From Puccinellia tenuiflora (taxonomy: Eukaryota > Streptophyta > Magnoliopsida > Poales > Poaceae): a DNA stretch of 64,000 bases. Shown here piece by piece: positions 43,401 to 56,322 of this stretch. How positions within the stretch are numbered: the first letter of the stretch is position 1; every line of letters begins with the position of its first letter. The position numbers and the translations under genes were made by a program. The DNA is taken from the NCBI GenBank assembly GCA_012064385.1, contig QRDG01000131.1, forward strand, positions 2,491,999 through 2,555,998. The letters run 5' to 3'. A model generated the notes under the pieces. It searched no databases, was not told the DNA's origin, and was given only the letters and a program-made list of their open reading frames with translations.

Positions 43401-44257
43401 GCTAGGTACAACATGCACGGATGAATTCCACAATTAACACGCGACCCATGGCGGGCAGTCACTCACCTTGTGTGAGAACTGCAATCTTCACGGTCTGTCC
43501 CGTCCCCTTGGGCAAATTGACCTGCGCTCAGCAACACAAAATCGAAATCAACCAACGGAAAGGGAGAACAAGCAAGCGAGCGAGCAGAGACGACGATAAG
43601 ATGGAAGAAGAAATGGTACGTACCGTGGCGCGGAGCTGCTGGTCGTTGTACTTGGGGTCGAGGTTCATCCGGAAATGCGCCTCGGCGGACTCGACGAATT
43701 TGGTGTTGGAGACCTGCTTCATCAGCGAGAGGGCCGCCGGCACGTCGTACTCCTTCTTGCTCTCCCTCAGCTTCTGTATCTCCAGGTACCTCTTGGACCG
43801 CGTCTGCACAACAACAACAACGCCAGCGTCATCACCCTAGGCAGGCATCCGAAGCTGCGCGCGCGTACGGTAAAACAGAGAAAATGCGCGCGGGGAATGG
43901 TTTGGAATGGCGGCGTACGCGGTCGCGCTTGAGCGGGAGGGCGGCCTTGCCGGTGCGGGGGCGGGTGGGGGCGGTGAAGGCGGGGCCGCGGCCGCCGTAG
44001 CCGTCCTCGTAATCCTCGTTGATGTCGTCGAACTGGACGGGCGCCTGGTACTCGTCGTCGTCCTGGTCGTCGAGCACGGCCGCAGCGCCGGCGGCGGCGG
44101 CCGCGGCGGGGCGGCGGAAGGCGAGGAGGAGGCGCGGGTAGGCGCGGAGGGAGGGGACGGAGGTGGGGAAGAGCAGCGCGCTGGAGGTGGTGGAGGGACC
44201 GGCGCAGGAGGAGGGCGGCGCGAGGAGGGAGGACGCGCAGGCCGCGGCTGTGGCCAT
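40423..44257 (-). CDS. PRPL1: Chloroplast 50S ribosomal protein L1 (bL1c), 7 exons, 349 aa
   Basis: Exons: 44257-43919, 43803-43624, 43521-43467, 42801-42674, 41301-41218, 40768-40643, 40560-40423; 1,050 nt, frame kept throughout. The N-terminus (MATAAACASSLLAPPSSCAG...) is Ala/Ser/Arg-rich, as expected of a plastid transit peptide, then an acidic linker. The L1 fold runs from about residue 120 to the end: RSKRYLEIQKL, NLPKGTGQTVKIAVLTQG, EKIDEARAAGADIVGSDDLIEQIKG, LGKILGPRGLMPNPKAGTV and VEFRVDKTGIAHIPFGKVNF. L1 binds 23S rRNA and forms the L1 stalk at the E site in the plastid ribosome. Intron 4 (42673-41302) contains a tRNA gene on the opposite strand. The gene is intact; exon borders were inferred by hand. 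Confidence 0.95.
41844..41916 (+). tRNA. tRNA-Arg (anticodon CCT)
   Basis: 73 nt with a standard cloverleaf: D-arm GCTCAGTGGATAGAGC (A box), anticodon loop TTCCTAA on stem TCCGT/GCGGA, T-arm AGGTTCGACCCCT (B box). An acceptor stem GCGCCTG/CTGGCGC has one mismatch and discriminator G. A T-rich stretch follows at 41919 (Pol III terminator). It lies antisense within intron 4 of the plastid L1 gene. Confidence 0.96.
41925..42062 (+). repeat. 70-bp tandem duplication next to the tRNA gene
   Basis: GTTAACTGGTTTCTAATG... at 41925 and GTTAACTGATTTATAATG... at 41995, both ending TTTATTTCCCAAGAGGA; non-coding intron sequence. Confidence 0.8.
43239..43433 (-). other. 64-codon ORF in intron 3 of the L1 gene, unrecognised
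   Basis: An open frame with balanced, protein-like composition (GLFNMSFHPEAPMDVSLN, then KMGVPKPNPVG). It is on the gene's strand but inside an intron and is not needed to complete L1. It may be a captured gene fragment or chance. I do not recognise it. Confidence 0.25.
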
Positions 44258-46659
44258 GGCGGGGGGGGAAGCGAGGGAGGAGGGGAGGTGGAAGGAAGAG
44301 GAGATAGATAAGAGCGGGTGGATTATAGCCGAAGTGGGAAGCGTTGGAGGGAGTGATATAACGAACCGAACCGATGGGGTTTGGGTGAGGTGGACTCGCG
44401 CCGGATAGGGCTTTCGGTCGGAGATCGGATGGGGGGAAGAGGAACTCGCGTCGCGCGCGCCTGATTTGGGTCGGCCGAGCGAGACCCGTGCCGAGGCCGA
44501 GGCCGATGGGCGCGAGGCAGCGGGACATCTGTGCGGTGGCCGCGGCGGGGGGTTCGTGTGGGGACGAGGCCGTGTGTGTGTGTGTGGCTGCGCTCCTCTC
44601 GCTACACCTGCCAGCTCCAGGTGTGACGCTCCTCCTGGCAGAATGGTTCCGTGTGAGAGTGAGCGAGGACTGGCTGATCGTTTGGATATCCTGTGGTGGT
44701 TTGCAATCTTGCATCGAGTGATATGATGAGAGAGGCTCGGCCAAGATCGTTTGCTATTCGTTGTCGGCCGTAATTTCGTGTGACGCTGAGCGTTTCTTAC
44801 TACTACTACTCCTCCTACCTTGGTAGTACAGTGGCTTTCAAGAGAACGACTCTAGGGATGATGGTAATCGATGGTGAGCCAGGTGTACATACATGCATGC
44901 TAGATGGTGCGATGCTCGCGAAAGCTTTTGTTTACTAGCGTCGCGTGGTGGAAGCTGCAACGGCGCAGTAGGCCGATCTGCCGACGAACGTAGTTCGTTT
45001 CGGATGGTTCATGCTGTCTGCCCATTACGAATCTAATCTGCACACGGAGACAAAAAAAAAGAAGAAGACCTGCGTGCCCTTTTACATCGTGCAACAGAGC
45101 ATAATATTTTTTCTTCTTCACGGCGGAGCCCGAGTCTGCGACGATGACGACGAGGAACGGAACGAGCCGGAGCTGCAGCGGCGGACGGCGGCGAAGGCGA
45201 GCAAGAAACTTAGCTTGGGGTGGTGGAGCGTGTGGGCATCGGAGAAATTTCAACCTCCGCCGAACTTCGAGGGATGGCGGGGGTGGCGGACCAGTGGAAA
45301 AGGAGCTCGGGACAGGACAGGGCGGGATGGCGAGGGCGGTAGCACGCATGCCCCGGGGGAGGGGGAGGAGGCGGCGGTTAGACCGGTGGTGCATGGTTGC
45401 GGGGGCGAGACACCGGAAGGGAAGTAGATGATGACATCAATTGAATGAGAATTAAGTTTGTTCTAGTCGACTGCCGTCTTAGACGGACCCTTTAAAATAA
45501 ACAGACCTGCTCATTCTTTAGACCATTTCCACCGACGTCTCTCCACTGAAATCGTGGCATCTTTTGAGCGTTCGAACCCTCCCCATATTATATCTTTTTA
45601 AAATTGAACAATCGAATTTAAACAAACAGATCTAATTTCATTCAAACTTAAGCAATTTTAGAATGAAATTTGAACGAAAAATTTAAACACCAAATAAACC
45701 TAATCTAGGTCGACGGGAGTGGTCTCAACGCTGTTTTGCCTAGCTTCACTGTCCTGCGCCGAAGCCTGGCACATGCCTTTCTTGCTTCACGTGCCGGCTG
45801 GTGGTGTGTGCCTCCTCCATCCGCCGGTGAGCGGTGTGCGCTTGCCTCCGCCTCGGCTTGCGTCGCCATGGACTCCTCGTCCATGAACTAGCGGACGGCG
45901 TCTTTCCCCGCCGCATTGGCGACAAAGATCTCGATAACACGTCTCTCGATGGTAGTGTTAGTCTCTCTGGTGGCTACTTCCCCGAGCCTCTGCAACAGCC
46001 TCCCCTGTCAGGCAGCGGCAGCGGCACCTAGGGAACCGAGAAGGTGGGTGGACGCCACTAAAAACAACTATGATCGTTCTATGTGTCGATGACAATATGG
46101 TACCACCAGTCAGAGTCCTACGTGGCATACTTTTCAACGTTGGGGCGATTTTCATTTCCAAAACCATATTTGTCCATTGTGCACTCCGGTATTTAGTTCA
46201 CGTTTGAAATAAATATGGCTACACACAAAAATTGCAACATTCCAAACAGACCGTTAGCATTATACCTCTTTTGGCCCATTGTTGGATGTTAATAAAGAGA
46301 TGTTGAGCTGTGAAAAAACGAGTAAGAAATCTGCTCTTTATTCGGACACAGAGTTTCAGTTGCAACTTATACATTGCCTCTAGTACAGAAAACTATATAT
46401 ATTCACATGGCGACCGTGTTCCACAATTCCGCATGAACCTAGCTACACCTAAAATGTAATGATAAACCTTTTATGTGCGTAGCATATAGAGAATGTTAAA
46501 AGATCCACGACGAACCAAACTAACACAGGAGCATACATGATACATATCTACTCCATTTTTGCTGGGCTGCGAGGAGATGCTTTGAAACACCACATCTACC
46601 AATTCATTAGCCCTCTCGAGTTCCGACCACACAGGCTGCTGGTGCACAAACTTGATCAA
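44258..46659. other. Intergenic region between the L1 and NAD kinase genes
   Basis: Starts with the GC-rich 5' flank of the L1 gene (a tract with GGAGGGAGGGG-like runs, then TGTGTGTGTGTG at 44573-44585). It then becomes mixed sequence up to the NAD kinase stop. Several ORFs of up to 164 codons (44900-45430) are low-complexity and I do not think they are genes. The L1 promoter and NAD kinase 3' UTR should be here. Confidence 0.5.
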
Positions 46660-49600
46660 TCAGGCAGGGCCGTCCAGTGACTGGCTCTTCCTGAGGTTCC
46701 AGTGGAGACCCTCATGGATGCTCCGCAGGAAGTCGGTCGTTGAATCCATCAGGCATGCTGTGGGCACAGGCCATGGAGAGATGCTGCAGATGAGGGCGTC
46801 GCCTGGTCCGAGCTGAATTCTACCCTTGCCGTCGAAGGACGCCCATGCTTGCCCTCTGCTGTTGAACGGTACTTGCACGCGCAAAGTGACATATTCCGGC
46901 AGTATCAAAGGCCGAAATGACAATGAATGAGGGCAGATTGGTGTGAAAAGGATCCCTGGGACCTGCAAACACCGGCGAAGCATAGCATTAAAGTTGCAAT
47001 GTACACAACTTAAAATTGCAATGCTCAATCAAGAGTGATGTTTAACTGGAGGACATGAAATGATTACCAACTAGGGAGCAACAAAAATTAAAGTAAGCAA
47101 ATCTATATAAATTTCTGATAAGTAATTCTAATCAAATTGCTGGTTGTGTTAATGTTAGGTATGGAAGTAGTAGCACATAGCCCCACCATAGCGAAGATAT
47201 CAGCTCGCACTTGTGGGGTAAGATCTTCGATTTCTCGGTTAGGCAGTTTATCATTTATAAATTAGGAAGATATTCCTTGATTTATACCTTAAGCCAATTA
47301 GAGATAACATATACAAATTGATACCTAGATTGGATTGTAGGTTATTGTACACACAGAACCTTCTGAATCTGATGAATTAATCAAGCAAAAGCAAGAATTA
47401 CAAGAAAATATCTTCTAGCTTGCCACTGTGGCAAGACCCCTTCCTCTAGCTCTCCCTTAAACCCTTGTTGATTCCTCTTAATTACACGTTACAAGGTACC
47501 ATGGGCTTTGTGACGATTTGAAGAGCTGATCAGGCAAAAACATAACATGGACTGCATTTACTAAAATAGTGATCCCTAGAAAAACGAAGTTTCCTAACTA
47601 GGACAGGGTTTTAGGCTTCTTGAAAACTGAGATCAACCTCTACCAATTGTAAGACATAATATAGAAAACAGTATAGGACCAATATCAAAACTTATGCCGT
47701 GAGTTAAAACAGAATATTAATGTTAAATAAAATCGGGTAGCCCTATGTAGGAATACCTGTGGATGAACCATCGATCCTCCAGCTGCCAATGAATATGCTG
47801 TGCTTCCAGATGTCGTTGATATTATTAGCCCATCTCCTTGTACGCAAGTAACAAAAGAGCTATCACAATAGCATTCTAAGTAGGTAAGGTAAGATGACAT
47901 TCCACGATCAATTGTAACTTCATTTAGCACTATAATCGGATCCTCAGTCTGAACTTCATCCTTGGCCGCATCACGAATTACATGACACTGCAGACGACTC
48001 CTTAACGTGATGGTAAATGGTCTTTTCAGTACATTGTCCAAGCATTCACGATACTTCTCACTTGCTTAGCTCAAGTTAAGGAGAAAATGTATAATTATGG
48101 TGGGCGAGCACAGAGCATAAAGCTCCACTGAGTAAAATATATGATGTATTACTCACGAATTAGATGCACTGATAGCCTGGTACAAAATATGTAGGCATCA
48201 TTGGTATTCAAATTGTATGAAACCGTGACACATAAAGCGAAGTATGAAATACTCCGAATCCCTGACACCAGACATGGCAGTAGATCTGCAATAGCCAGCT
48301 GCAGAACCAAACATACTCCCTCCGTCGCGCAAAGAGTGTACTTCCAGCTTTTTTAGAAAGTCAACCTATCTCAAAGCTTGACCTACTTTATACAAAAATA
48401 TGCCAAGATTTATGAAAAAAAGATATATTGTAATTTGGTGGCATAAATGTTGGTGTTTTTTTATACACGGTCAAAATTAAGAAAGATTGACTCTCCAAGA
48501 AAGCAGGAAGTACACTCTTTTTTGGGATGGAGATACCATGGATCTGCTATGCCGAGTTGACAAGGCAGAAGTGCAATACTCAAATGTTAATAATGCAATA
48601 ATGTTAAATAGTCATACAGTTTAACGACATAGTTAGCAATTGTTCAATACTGATGATCAAGGATACAGAAGGGTGTCATGAAGCCCAACGATCCAAGGGA
48701 GAATGCAACAACTGGGGGAACTGGTCCTCTGAACAATGATGCAGCCTGTTGATGTTTTAATGTCAAATCAACCCCCAGCTTACAAAAATAAGCCATAAAT
48801 ACTGAACAAAATGATGGAGAAACCAATACAACAACAAAAGTTGTTTCAAGTTCAACATAAGATAGGCGGCATTTGAGTTATGAAGTTATTCAATAGTCTT
48901 CAACTTATACTACCAACCATAATAGGTCAACTGGAGAAGGTTATGAGATACATAGACGTTAAAGTTAAGGAAATAAAGCTGAGTTTGCCTATCCTAAAAG
49001 GCTAAAACATATGACAGGAAGTCGGGTTTTCAATTTCAGCAACCACCCTGATGTTTTCACTCAAACTATGTTAGCTATTTGTGACTGAAGAGCTATGTTA
49101 GCCATGGTGCTTCATGTATGATGGAACCCAACACATGGGTATCGTTGACCAAAGATAAGGTGACTGTTGCCACAAAGAAATCGGCCATCACATCTTGCAT
49201 TAACTATAAGTAGAGTTGAAGAATCACTCTCCGGTGTCCTGCTAACTTTCAAGTGGACAAATTTTTTCTTCTTCAACACATGCCAGATAGCATGGATATT
49301 TTATTCCAAATTGCTCTTATTGAAATTATTCAATCATCTATCTTCCAACCTCTCCCACCCACATATCTTGTGTCTGTGTTATGTAGTATATCTGATAGTT
49401 ACTCGATTTCCGTCATGTTATATGCAACTGATTCTAATTTTATATTACATTAACGAAACATGACAAAAATATTGTTTCATAGTGAACGCTATAGACTGGC
49501 CCTCTGAAGAAAAGAACAGGAGACACGTCATTTCTTCCAAGTTCTGCAATGATGTAGGCCAAGCTGTGAACTAACACTTGCATAGTAAATTTCTGTTCAC

Positions 49601-52600
49601 ATGGGAACGCTGCACTTATAAAACATTTAAGGTTATTAAGATTTAAGAATGTTTGTATATGTCATTAAAACGTTGAACTAACCACAAGGGCTTAAGGTGT
49701 CAAATTAACCACACAACATCCATATTCAATGTGCTGCATAGTGCATACCCACAAAACAGTTCCATCACCGCCGAGAGTTACAATGAGATCAACCTTTGTA
49801 TGTAATGTCTTCATTTCCTGATCTACCAAATATTTCAGATTAGTTGAGCAATAAAAGGTAGATGTCATATGTGACTGAAAATAGTAAATCAATGATATCT
49901 TAAAATCGTCAACAAATAAAATATAGAAGAACTTTACTAGACATAATTCATCAATGGAAATGGAAATGCTTAAAAATAGACGACTACTCGAGCATTAACA
50001 GCAAGCCAGTAATAGTTATAACAATAGAACAATTATTGAGACTCTACAGCACTTTGTTCTTGATAGTCTTGGTAAAGGAAACAGTATATCTTGTACAACA
50101 TCAACAAACTAGTTTAATGATGGGGAAAAATAATTGCTTGAGGTAACTAGATCTCATACCACGGTCACATGTTGAAAGCACGAGATTCATTTAGGTGCTT
50201 CAGTGTTTACAATGAGATGGTACAAGACTACTTCCAAGAAAATCAATGCAAGGAGCACAAATTCAGAATATTACTTGAAAGTCAAGATGCATGCTCTGTG
50301 ACTCTGCAGTGCATAAGTGAAATGTGACCAGACTATAATCCTTCATGTAATTATTAAGTTATCTCCACATAGTTATTTTCATTCCCATAAGCAACAACCA
50401 TAACAACTATTTCCATACCAGGTTACAGATTTTACAAATAACAAACATTCAGCCACGCAAATTGCAGTAAAATATCATTCTTATATCCTAATATTCAAAA
50501 TTGACAAAATGTACACTCTGAAGCAATGTGGAGAAATGCATTTGAATATACACCGAAAAAATTCTTACCATCAGTCCATGTCTGAATAAAGTTGAAGTAA
50601 GAATCTTCGGTCAGTAGTTCCTTGCTAACTCGTGGCTCTACGAAGATGTTCATGTTATTATGTTCTTTAAGCCATCTGCAAAAGAAAAAGGAAAAAAAAA
50701 CATACACTACACTTAGCACATGTGAGCAAAGATATTTAACGATACAGTTCTAGACAACATAAGTAAACAGGAGAGATTAAGTTTGAAGCTATGTGTGATA
50801 TAGAACTCCAGATAACTGATAATAGTGAAAATCAGCAGAGAAACTGAGAAGCATACCTAACCATTTCGGAACAGAGAGCATGCACAGCGTTGGAATTAGG
50901 TTTGGTCACAAAAAGAACTGTTTGTGGAGGGGATTCCCATTTGAGCAAAATCTGTAAGCACAATATCCGTTGGCATGAAATAATGTGCAGCAGCAATTAG
51001 ATTTTCTCAACAATCATTTCTGATAAGTGGAAACAAATAGGATATTCTGTTTAAAATGAATCCAACTGAGCACAAAGTATTACCTGTTTATTGCTGCGTT
51101 CTGCTGTTGTTATATCCCCTTTTTCGAAGGACACAAAATCATGCTTGTGCTGACCATTCTTATCTTCCTTGCATCCCCATGAAAGTCTAAATGGTGCCTG
51201 CAAATATAAGGAAATAGTTCTTTGTAAAAAAGATAGAAGTTGACTTGACTGTAAATAAACACTATTTCTTCCAACTGTACCAAAACATGGAAGGCGTTCC
51301 GGTTAATTGCGTATTATACAAAAAATCATAGGAAACTGCTTGCGCTTATCAGAAAGCTTCTTCAGCGTTGAGAAAATTGAATATAAGGAAACATAATTTT
51401 CAAGTTCAATGATGCATAGTTAATGTGCAAAAATTACATGGATTTAATTGCTCAGACTAGTAGACAATATACTGAGAAATGAAAGTGAAAACGTAGAAAT
51501 GGATGACAACAAATTCAGTCAAGCAATTAAAAAATGACAAGGTTCTTTCTAATCTTGAATCATCATCTCACCAGGTCAGATTAGGTGAATCTTGAAAATA
51601 AAAATTGCAGTACATGTAATTGTCTTTTTATGCTATTGTGCAATGCTGTTTAATTCCATGAAATAAGGAAATAAACATAGAAGAGTAGAAAGGCATAGAT
51701 AAACAATGTTTACAGAAAAAAAAGATAGCAATTAGCAAAATAAAGACCATGAGTTAGTTAAGTTATCACGTAGTTTTCCTTTATTGTCCTCCTTTCATTA
51801 GATTAGGAACGACTAGATATAAGTTGATTTTAGCATCAAACAACATTACATAAGAACACATTAGCATTGTCATAACGTATATGAGGGTATTCTTGCCCAA
51901 GGGTACCTTTTTTCCAACAATCTTGTCATCTATGTTTCGGTTAGGTCCAGGACACTGGTCCTGAAGAATTTGACGTGAACAGATCCCATGGTTTCCACAA
52001 CAACCTGTTTGATCAGCCGAGGCAGTCTCCAGTGTCAGTTTGCTAGCCAAATGCTCTAGCTTGTCCTTGACACAGTTGTTGCAGCCTGCACATGTTCCAG
52101 TTTTAGTATCATTTTTCTTGTTAGAATAACGTGCACGTAAGACAAAGTGATCAGTTTGTTAACTTGCCGGCCAACATTCCTAATAGATCTCCAATCATGT
52201 TATTTATGTAATTTGGAAAATGATGTCCGCTGGTCATTGAACTATGTTTACAGGCTTTTTTTAGACAGTTCATTAACATTCTTCGCAAAATGAGTCAGCA
52301 GAGGCAGAGCAAACCATAATATTATCACATATGGAAATATGAAAATAATGAAATTTTAGAGTATTATTTGAGAACTGGCACAAACAACTAGTAAAATACA
52401 AGCTCCAGTGTGTACCTTTAATTACACTGTGATGCTTGTGCGCCTTGACTGCCTTCTCTAATTCATACTTGCGCTTCCACTCAGCTGCCTCTGCTTGAGC
52501 AGCAGCTTTTCCTTCCGCAACTTGTCGCAGTGCTTTTGCAACAGCTTCCAATTGCAAAGTTTAAGTACATTAAAAACATGAGTGCGATACGATGAACATA

Positions 52601-53805
52601 AAAGTATTAGACAGTACAGTGAGAGACTTCAAATGATATCATGTAGTCGTATTATTACTTCGCATGGCCTCTGCAAACTCCACAAGGTGTGCGTCAGTTG
52701 ACTCAGTAGGAGTTTGAGGAAGAAATGCATAAGCTGCCTTCTCCGATTCCGTAGGACCAAATGTGGCGACGGATCCATTTTCAGCTTGATGCGAGGCAGC
52801 CACACTAAGGTTTATTCTCTCATCACAGGCCTGTGCCAGAATAAACAAACATTAAGATAACAGGAAATCTTATAAGGATAACAGAGTTGATAAGCTTTCT
52901 ATCATCAAATAGGCCACTAGAAGGACGAGATATAGTACAGCACAAATACTGCTGATAGGCATTTTAAATTCTAGAATAAGCCTTTAAAAGATAATCATGT
53001 ATTAACAACAGTGATATCCTAAACAGAACCAAAAGCACAGGTTGTTTCATTGGCTTTGTAGTCTTAGTCTTCATCATATCATGATATTTGAAAAAATCTT
53101 ACTGTAGTCAGACATTGTAGAAAAAAGCAGAAGGGCACACTTTGAGGGCATATTAGCTGTACAACTAGCAATAGTTGTGCAAGCTGGCAAGGCACCAAAT
53201 TGTATTGCCTCTACGCTAGAAAGTAGAAACATTCACAGTTTTCAATGCAAACTCGCAGTATTTTATCCTCAAGATCCTTTTCAGTGGTGCATGAGTCACT
53301 ATGTCACAAAGAAGTCAATGGCCAATATGACTCCACCGCATATCCCTTCCTCCAGGTGTCAAAGATGAGTATTTTATGGTATTGGCCTGGTACTTGGAAA
53401 ATAGGAACTACTGGATGGGACGAACTGTATTTAGTTGCACAATTCAGGGAAGTCTTAGACTATAGGAACAGCAACTCATTCATGGCCACACTCCCCCGAG
53501 CTAATTCTGTCGAGTGCCCAAATCGAGCAGAAATTCATAACCAAAATCCACCGCGCTCAGAGCCTCTGGCCCCTTCCACCACAGCCCAGAACTGTAAAAC
53601 CACCACAGGCATCACGAGTGCACGAATCGCCCGCATTACCATACCGATCCAAAGCAACTGAACCCTCCGCCCAAATTCGACCCTGGAAAATTCCCTGAAC
53701 TCTCGGTTGATCCAACTGAAGAAATCTACCCCCGGGAAGTAAATTCAGAGGAAATCTCACGACGAGGCATGTATGTACCTTCAGTGCGGCCTCGTCCGCG
53801 GACAT
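46660..53805 (-). CDS. NADK1: NAD kinase (NADK1-like), 11 exons, 528 aa
   Basis: Exons: 53805-53779, 52830-52659, 52544-52416, 52085-51907, 51197-51084, 50951-50857, 50675-50569, 49822-49749, 48745-48667, 48064-47757, 46962-46660; 1,587 nt, all frames joining. The N-terminal ~230 residues are the plant-specific extension with a Cys-rich segment (GCNNCVKDKLEHLASKL...CCGNHGICSRQ). The catalytic domain has LIVTLGGDGTVLW (GGDGT at about 292-296), SLGSLGFMTPF, IVLNEVTIDRG (NE motif) and GDGLIISTTSGSTAYSLAAGG. Reaction: ATP-dependent phosphorylation of NAD to NADP, controlling the cellular NADP(H) pool. No plastid transit peptide or peroxisomal signal is obvious, so it is probably the cytosolic type. 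Length is close to the rice homologue (about 530 aa). A short 9-codon first exon is followed by a ~950-bp intron. A Stowaway MITE sits in intron 9. The acceptor of exon 8 was chosen as GGTAG|AT because only it keeps frame. Confidence 0.95.
48316..48533. mobile_element. Stowaway MITE in NAD kinase intron 9
   Basis: Ends CTCCCTCCGTCGCGCAAAGA and, inverted, CTCCATCCCAAAAAAGAG share GAGTGTACTTCC just inside. The left TA is at 48314-48315. No ORF; about 218 bp. Confidence 0.8.
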
Positions 53806-54119
53806 GGCTCCGCGATCCCCTTCTTCCCGCCGTTCCCCTGTCTCGCCGATAGGCCCGCCCGTTCACAGTTGGGGAGATGAGCTGTGGAGTTCCGCCTCCC
53901 TCTCTCTGCTCGGTTATTTATGGCTTGTGGGCGCTCGACGGCCCGAGCGTTGTGAGCTGTGACGGCTGTAAAGGACGACGGCCTGACGGGTGGGGCCCGA
54001 GAGACAGTGGAATGCGCGATTCTAGTGGCCACCTTGGACCCACGGCACCGACGGCAGGGACTAACTACTACGCGGACAACTGGTAGAATACACTGTACCT
54101 GCAAAGGCAATGTGCAGTA

Positions 54120-55819
54120 GTGAAAAATCATAAAATTGCCCATGTGATAAAACTTCAATACAAAATAAACTTATTTCAAAATAATTTTGAATCTAATCTT
54201 TTTAGTACAGTGGGGCGCTACCTTCCACATGGTAGTGTCCTTGGCTGGGCGCTACATCCCACCAACGTGGTAACGATAGACCCACTATAATAACCAAAAA
54301 TCTAAGTCAAATAGGGTAGCACTCTTGGCTAGGGAGCTACCCTCTTGAGGATCAGGGCCGGACCTAGAGCAAAAACTTCCCGGTGTCCTCAAATGATACA
54401 CACATAATTCTTACTTCAAGTAGGGGATGTCACACACTGTATATGCATGTAACACATCAAAGAAATTCACTTGGGAACCGGTGTCCTGTGCACCCCCAAG
54501 CCATAACGTGGGTACGCCCCTGTTGAGGATAGTGTCTCGGACAAGGGTGCTATCCTATTTAACATAGAATTTCAAACCACTATATCTTTTGATCTACAAA
54601 TCCAAATGACATGAATCTTTTTTCTATGAGTCACAAATTAAATATTTTTCCAATACCAACGGTCTCATGATGGTTAGATAAATAGATAATATTTCATGAA
54701 TTATTTTCTTATGTTGATTTATTTTCCAATGTTTAGACGATTTCGAAAACATGGTTGTGAACGGAATTATTGTCCAAGATCTAGAACATAAGGAGTACTT
54801 TGAAGATCTAAACAAGAACCCATTTGACCATGCTTCACCCATATTTTCAAACATGAATTTTTACAAACAATCTATAAGTTGTGTGTTACTTTTTTTTGTA
54901 ATTAATTTGATGCTTAGTATTGATCAAGCAAATTTCTATTATATGATAAATGATGGTAATACTTTATCAGATTAGTCCTTATTAATTTTAGCTGGTATAT
55001 GCAACGGTTCTTATGTATATTAGTTTCCATGCATTGATTTTCTTATTGAAATGAAATTATGACTTGGAATAACATCACTATTCAAATAAATATTTTTAAA
55101 AACTTTAAGATCCATATTAACCAAGGATGATTTGAAAATACTTTCAAGGTACGCCGGAGTGAACGGATCTGGTTTCCCCAAGTCGTGGTTTTAGGGTTTA
55201 GGGTTTAGGTTGCGTACAAACATGATCTACCATGAGTACAAATATGATCGATTGTGTATAGCAACTAAAGTTAATAAGAACTAAACTAAAAAAGTATTAC
55301 CATAATCGAAAGGTCAAATGGGTGCTTGTTTGGCTTTTCAAGGTACTAATTTTGTTCTAAATTTTGGACAAAATTTCCTTTCACAACCATGTTTCTGAAA
55401 TCATCTAAACATTCAAAAATAAACCAACATAAGAAAATAATTCATGAAATATATCTATTTATCTAACCATCATGAGACCAGTGGTATTGGAAAGATAATT
55501 TAATTTGTGACTCATAGAAAAAAGATTCATGTCATTTGGATTTGTAGATCAAAAAATATAATGGTCTGAAATTCTATGTTAAATAGGGTAGCGCCCCGGG
55601 CAAGGGCGCTACCCTATTTGACTTAGAGTTTTGGGGGTTATACTGATCCGTCGTTGCCACGTTGGCAGGGGTGTAGAGCCCCAGCCAAGGGCACTATCAT
55701 GTGGTGGGTAGCGTCCCGCTGTAAGGTGCTACCAAAAAGGGTTAGATTCGAAATTATTTTCAAAATAGGTTCATTTTGTGTTGAAGTTTTGTCACATGGT
55801 CCATTTTGTAATTTTTCAC
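54120..55819. mobile_element. Foldback MULE-like element (1,700 bp) upstream of NAD kinase
   Basis: Flanked by TGTGCAGTA (54111-54119) and TGTGCAGCA (55820-55828), a 9-bp target duplication with one mismatch. The ends are inverted (GTGAAAAATCATAAAATTGCCC against GTGAAAAATTACAAAATGG). Inversion extends for roughly 500-650 bp on each side, interrupted by a MITE on the left. Subterminal hairpins of the form GTAGCGCCCCGGGCAAGGGC (55590) resemble those of the large MULE at 3.6-11.7 kb. No transposase; non-autonomous. Confidence 0.88.
54353..54522. mobile_element. hAT-type MITE (170 bp) nested in the foldback element
   Basis: A perfect 8-bp target duplication TTGAGGAT at 54345-54352 and 54523-54530. 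Terminal inverted repeats: CAGGGCCGGACCTAG and, inverted, CAGGGGCGTACCCACG. Both fit hAT elements. Confidence 0.9.
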
Positions 55820-55828
55820 TGTGCAGCA

Positions 55829-56322
55829 GACATCATCTCTCTGCGAGAGTAGAAGTCCGTAGGATATTTGGGCGTGTTTTGGTTGTCCGGGGATTTTTTC
55901 TGAGACTCTCATGGATAGGTTTTTAATCATACGGGTTTTCAGTCACGCATTGCACTTGCCTACAATGTGTGGTGGTTGTGTGCATAAAGATGAGTTGTTG
56001 TCAGAGCATCTCCAACTGGTATAGTTTCTTATCTCCACGGACACGTTCGGACGTGTTTGCGGACACCAATCGGGACAACCTCAAATGTGTCCTACTCTAG
56101 CCGTTTACCCGTTATCCTCAAATCCCATCCCCAAAATCATACAAATCCATGCACGTAGATCATCAACCAACATTTTACGTAGATCACATACGGAACATAG
56201 TTCGGACGGATGAAGTTCAAACAGACACACATATATACACACCAAAAGGCTAGAAATGGACCGGTGCTTCACTTCATGTGGTGCCTTGCCCTTCCCATTG
56301 GCATCTCCGGCGGCAGGGCGGT
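55829..56322. other. Spacer with a possible Harbinger/Tourist end
   Basis: GAGCATCTCCAACTGG at about 56003 looks like a PIF/Harbinger or Tourist terminus followed by typical internal sequence (CGGACACGTTCGGACGTG). The matching end is not in view because an LTR starts at 56323. Confidence 0.4.

Noticed and set aside
44900..45427. Overlapping ORFs of 138-164 codons upstream of the L1 gene
   Set aside because: Both strands open, composition Pro/Arg- or Gly/Glu-rich, no domain or splice pattern; probably GC-rich intergenic sequence.
49812..49816. Alternative acceptor TCAG|GAAATG for NAD kinase exon 8
   Set aside because: It would shift the frame before the GGDGT motif; the acceptor GGTAG|ATCAG keeps frame.
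53557..53776. Extension of the NAD kinase first exon beyond 53779
   Set aside because: A good donor (AAG|GTACAT) lies after nine codons and only that joins exon 2 in frame with the known N-terminal region.
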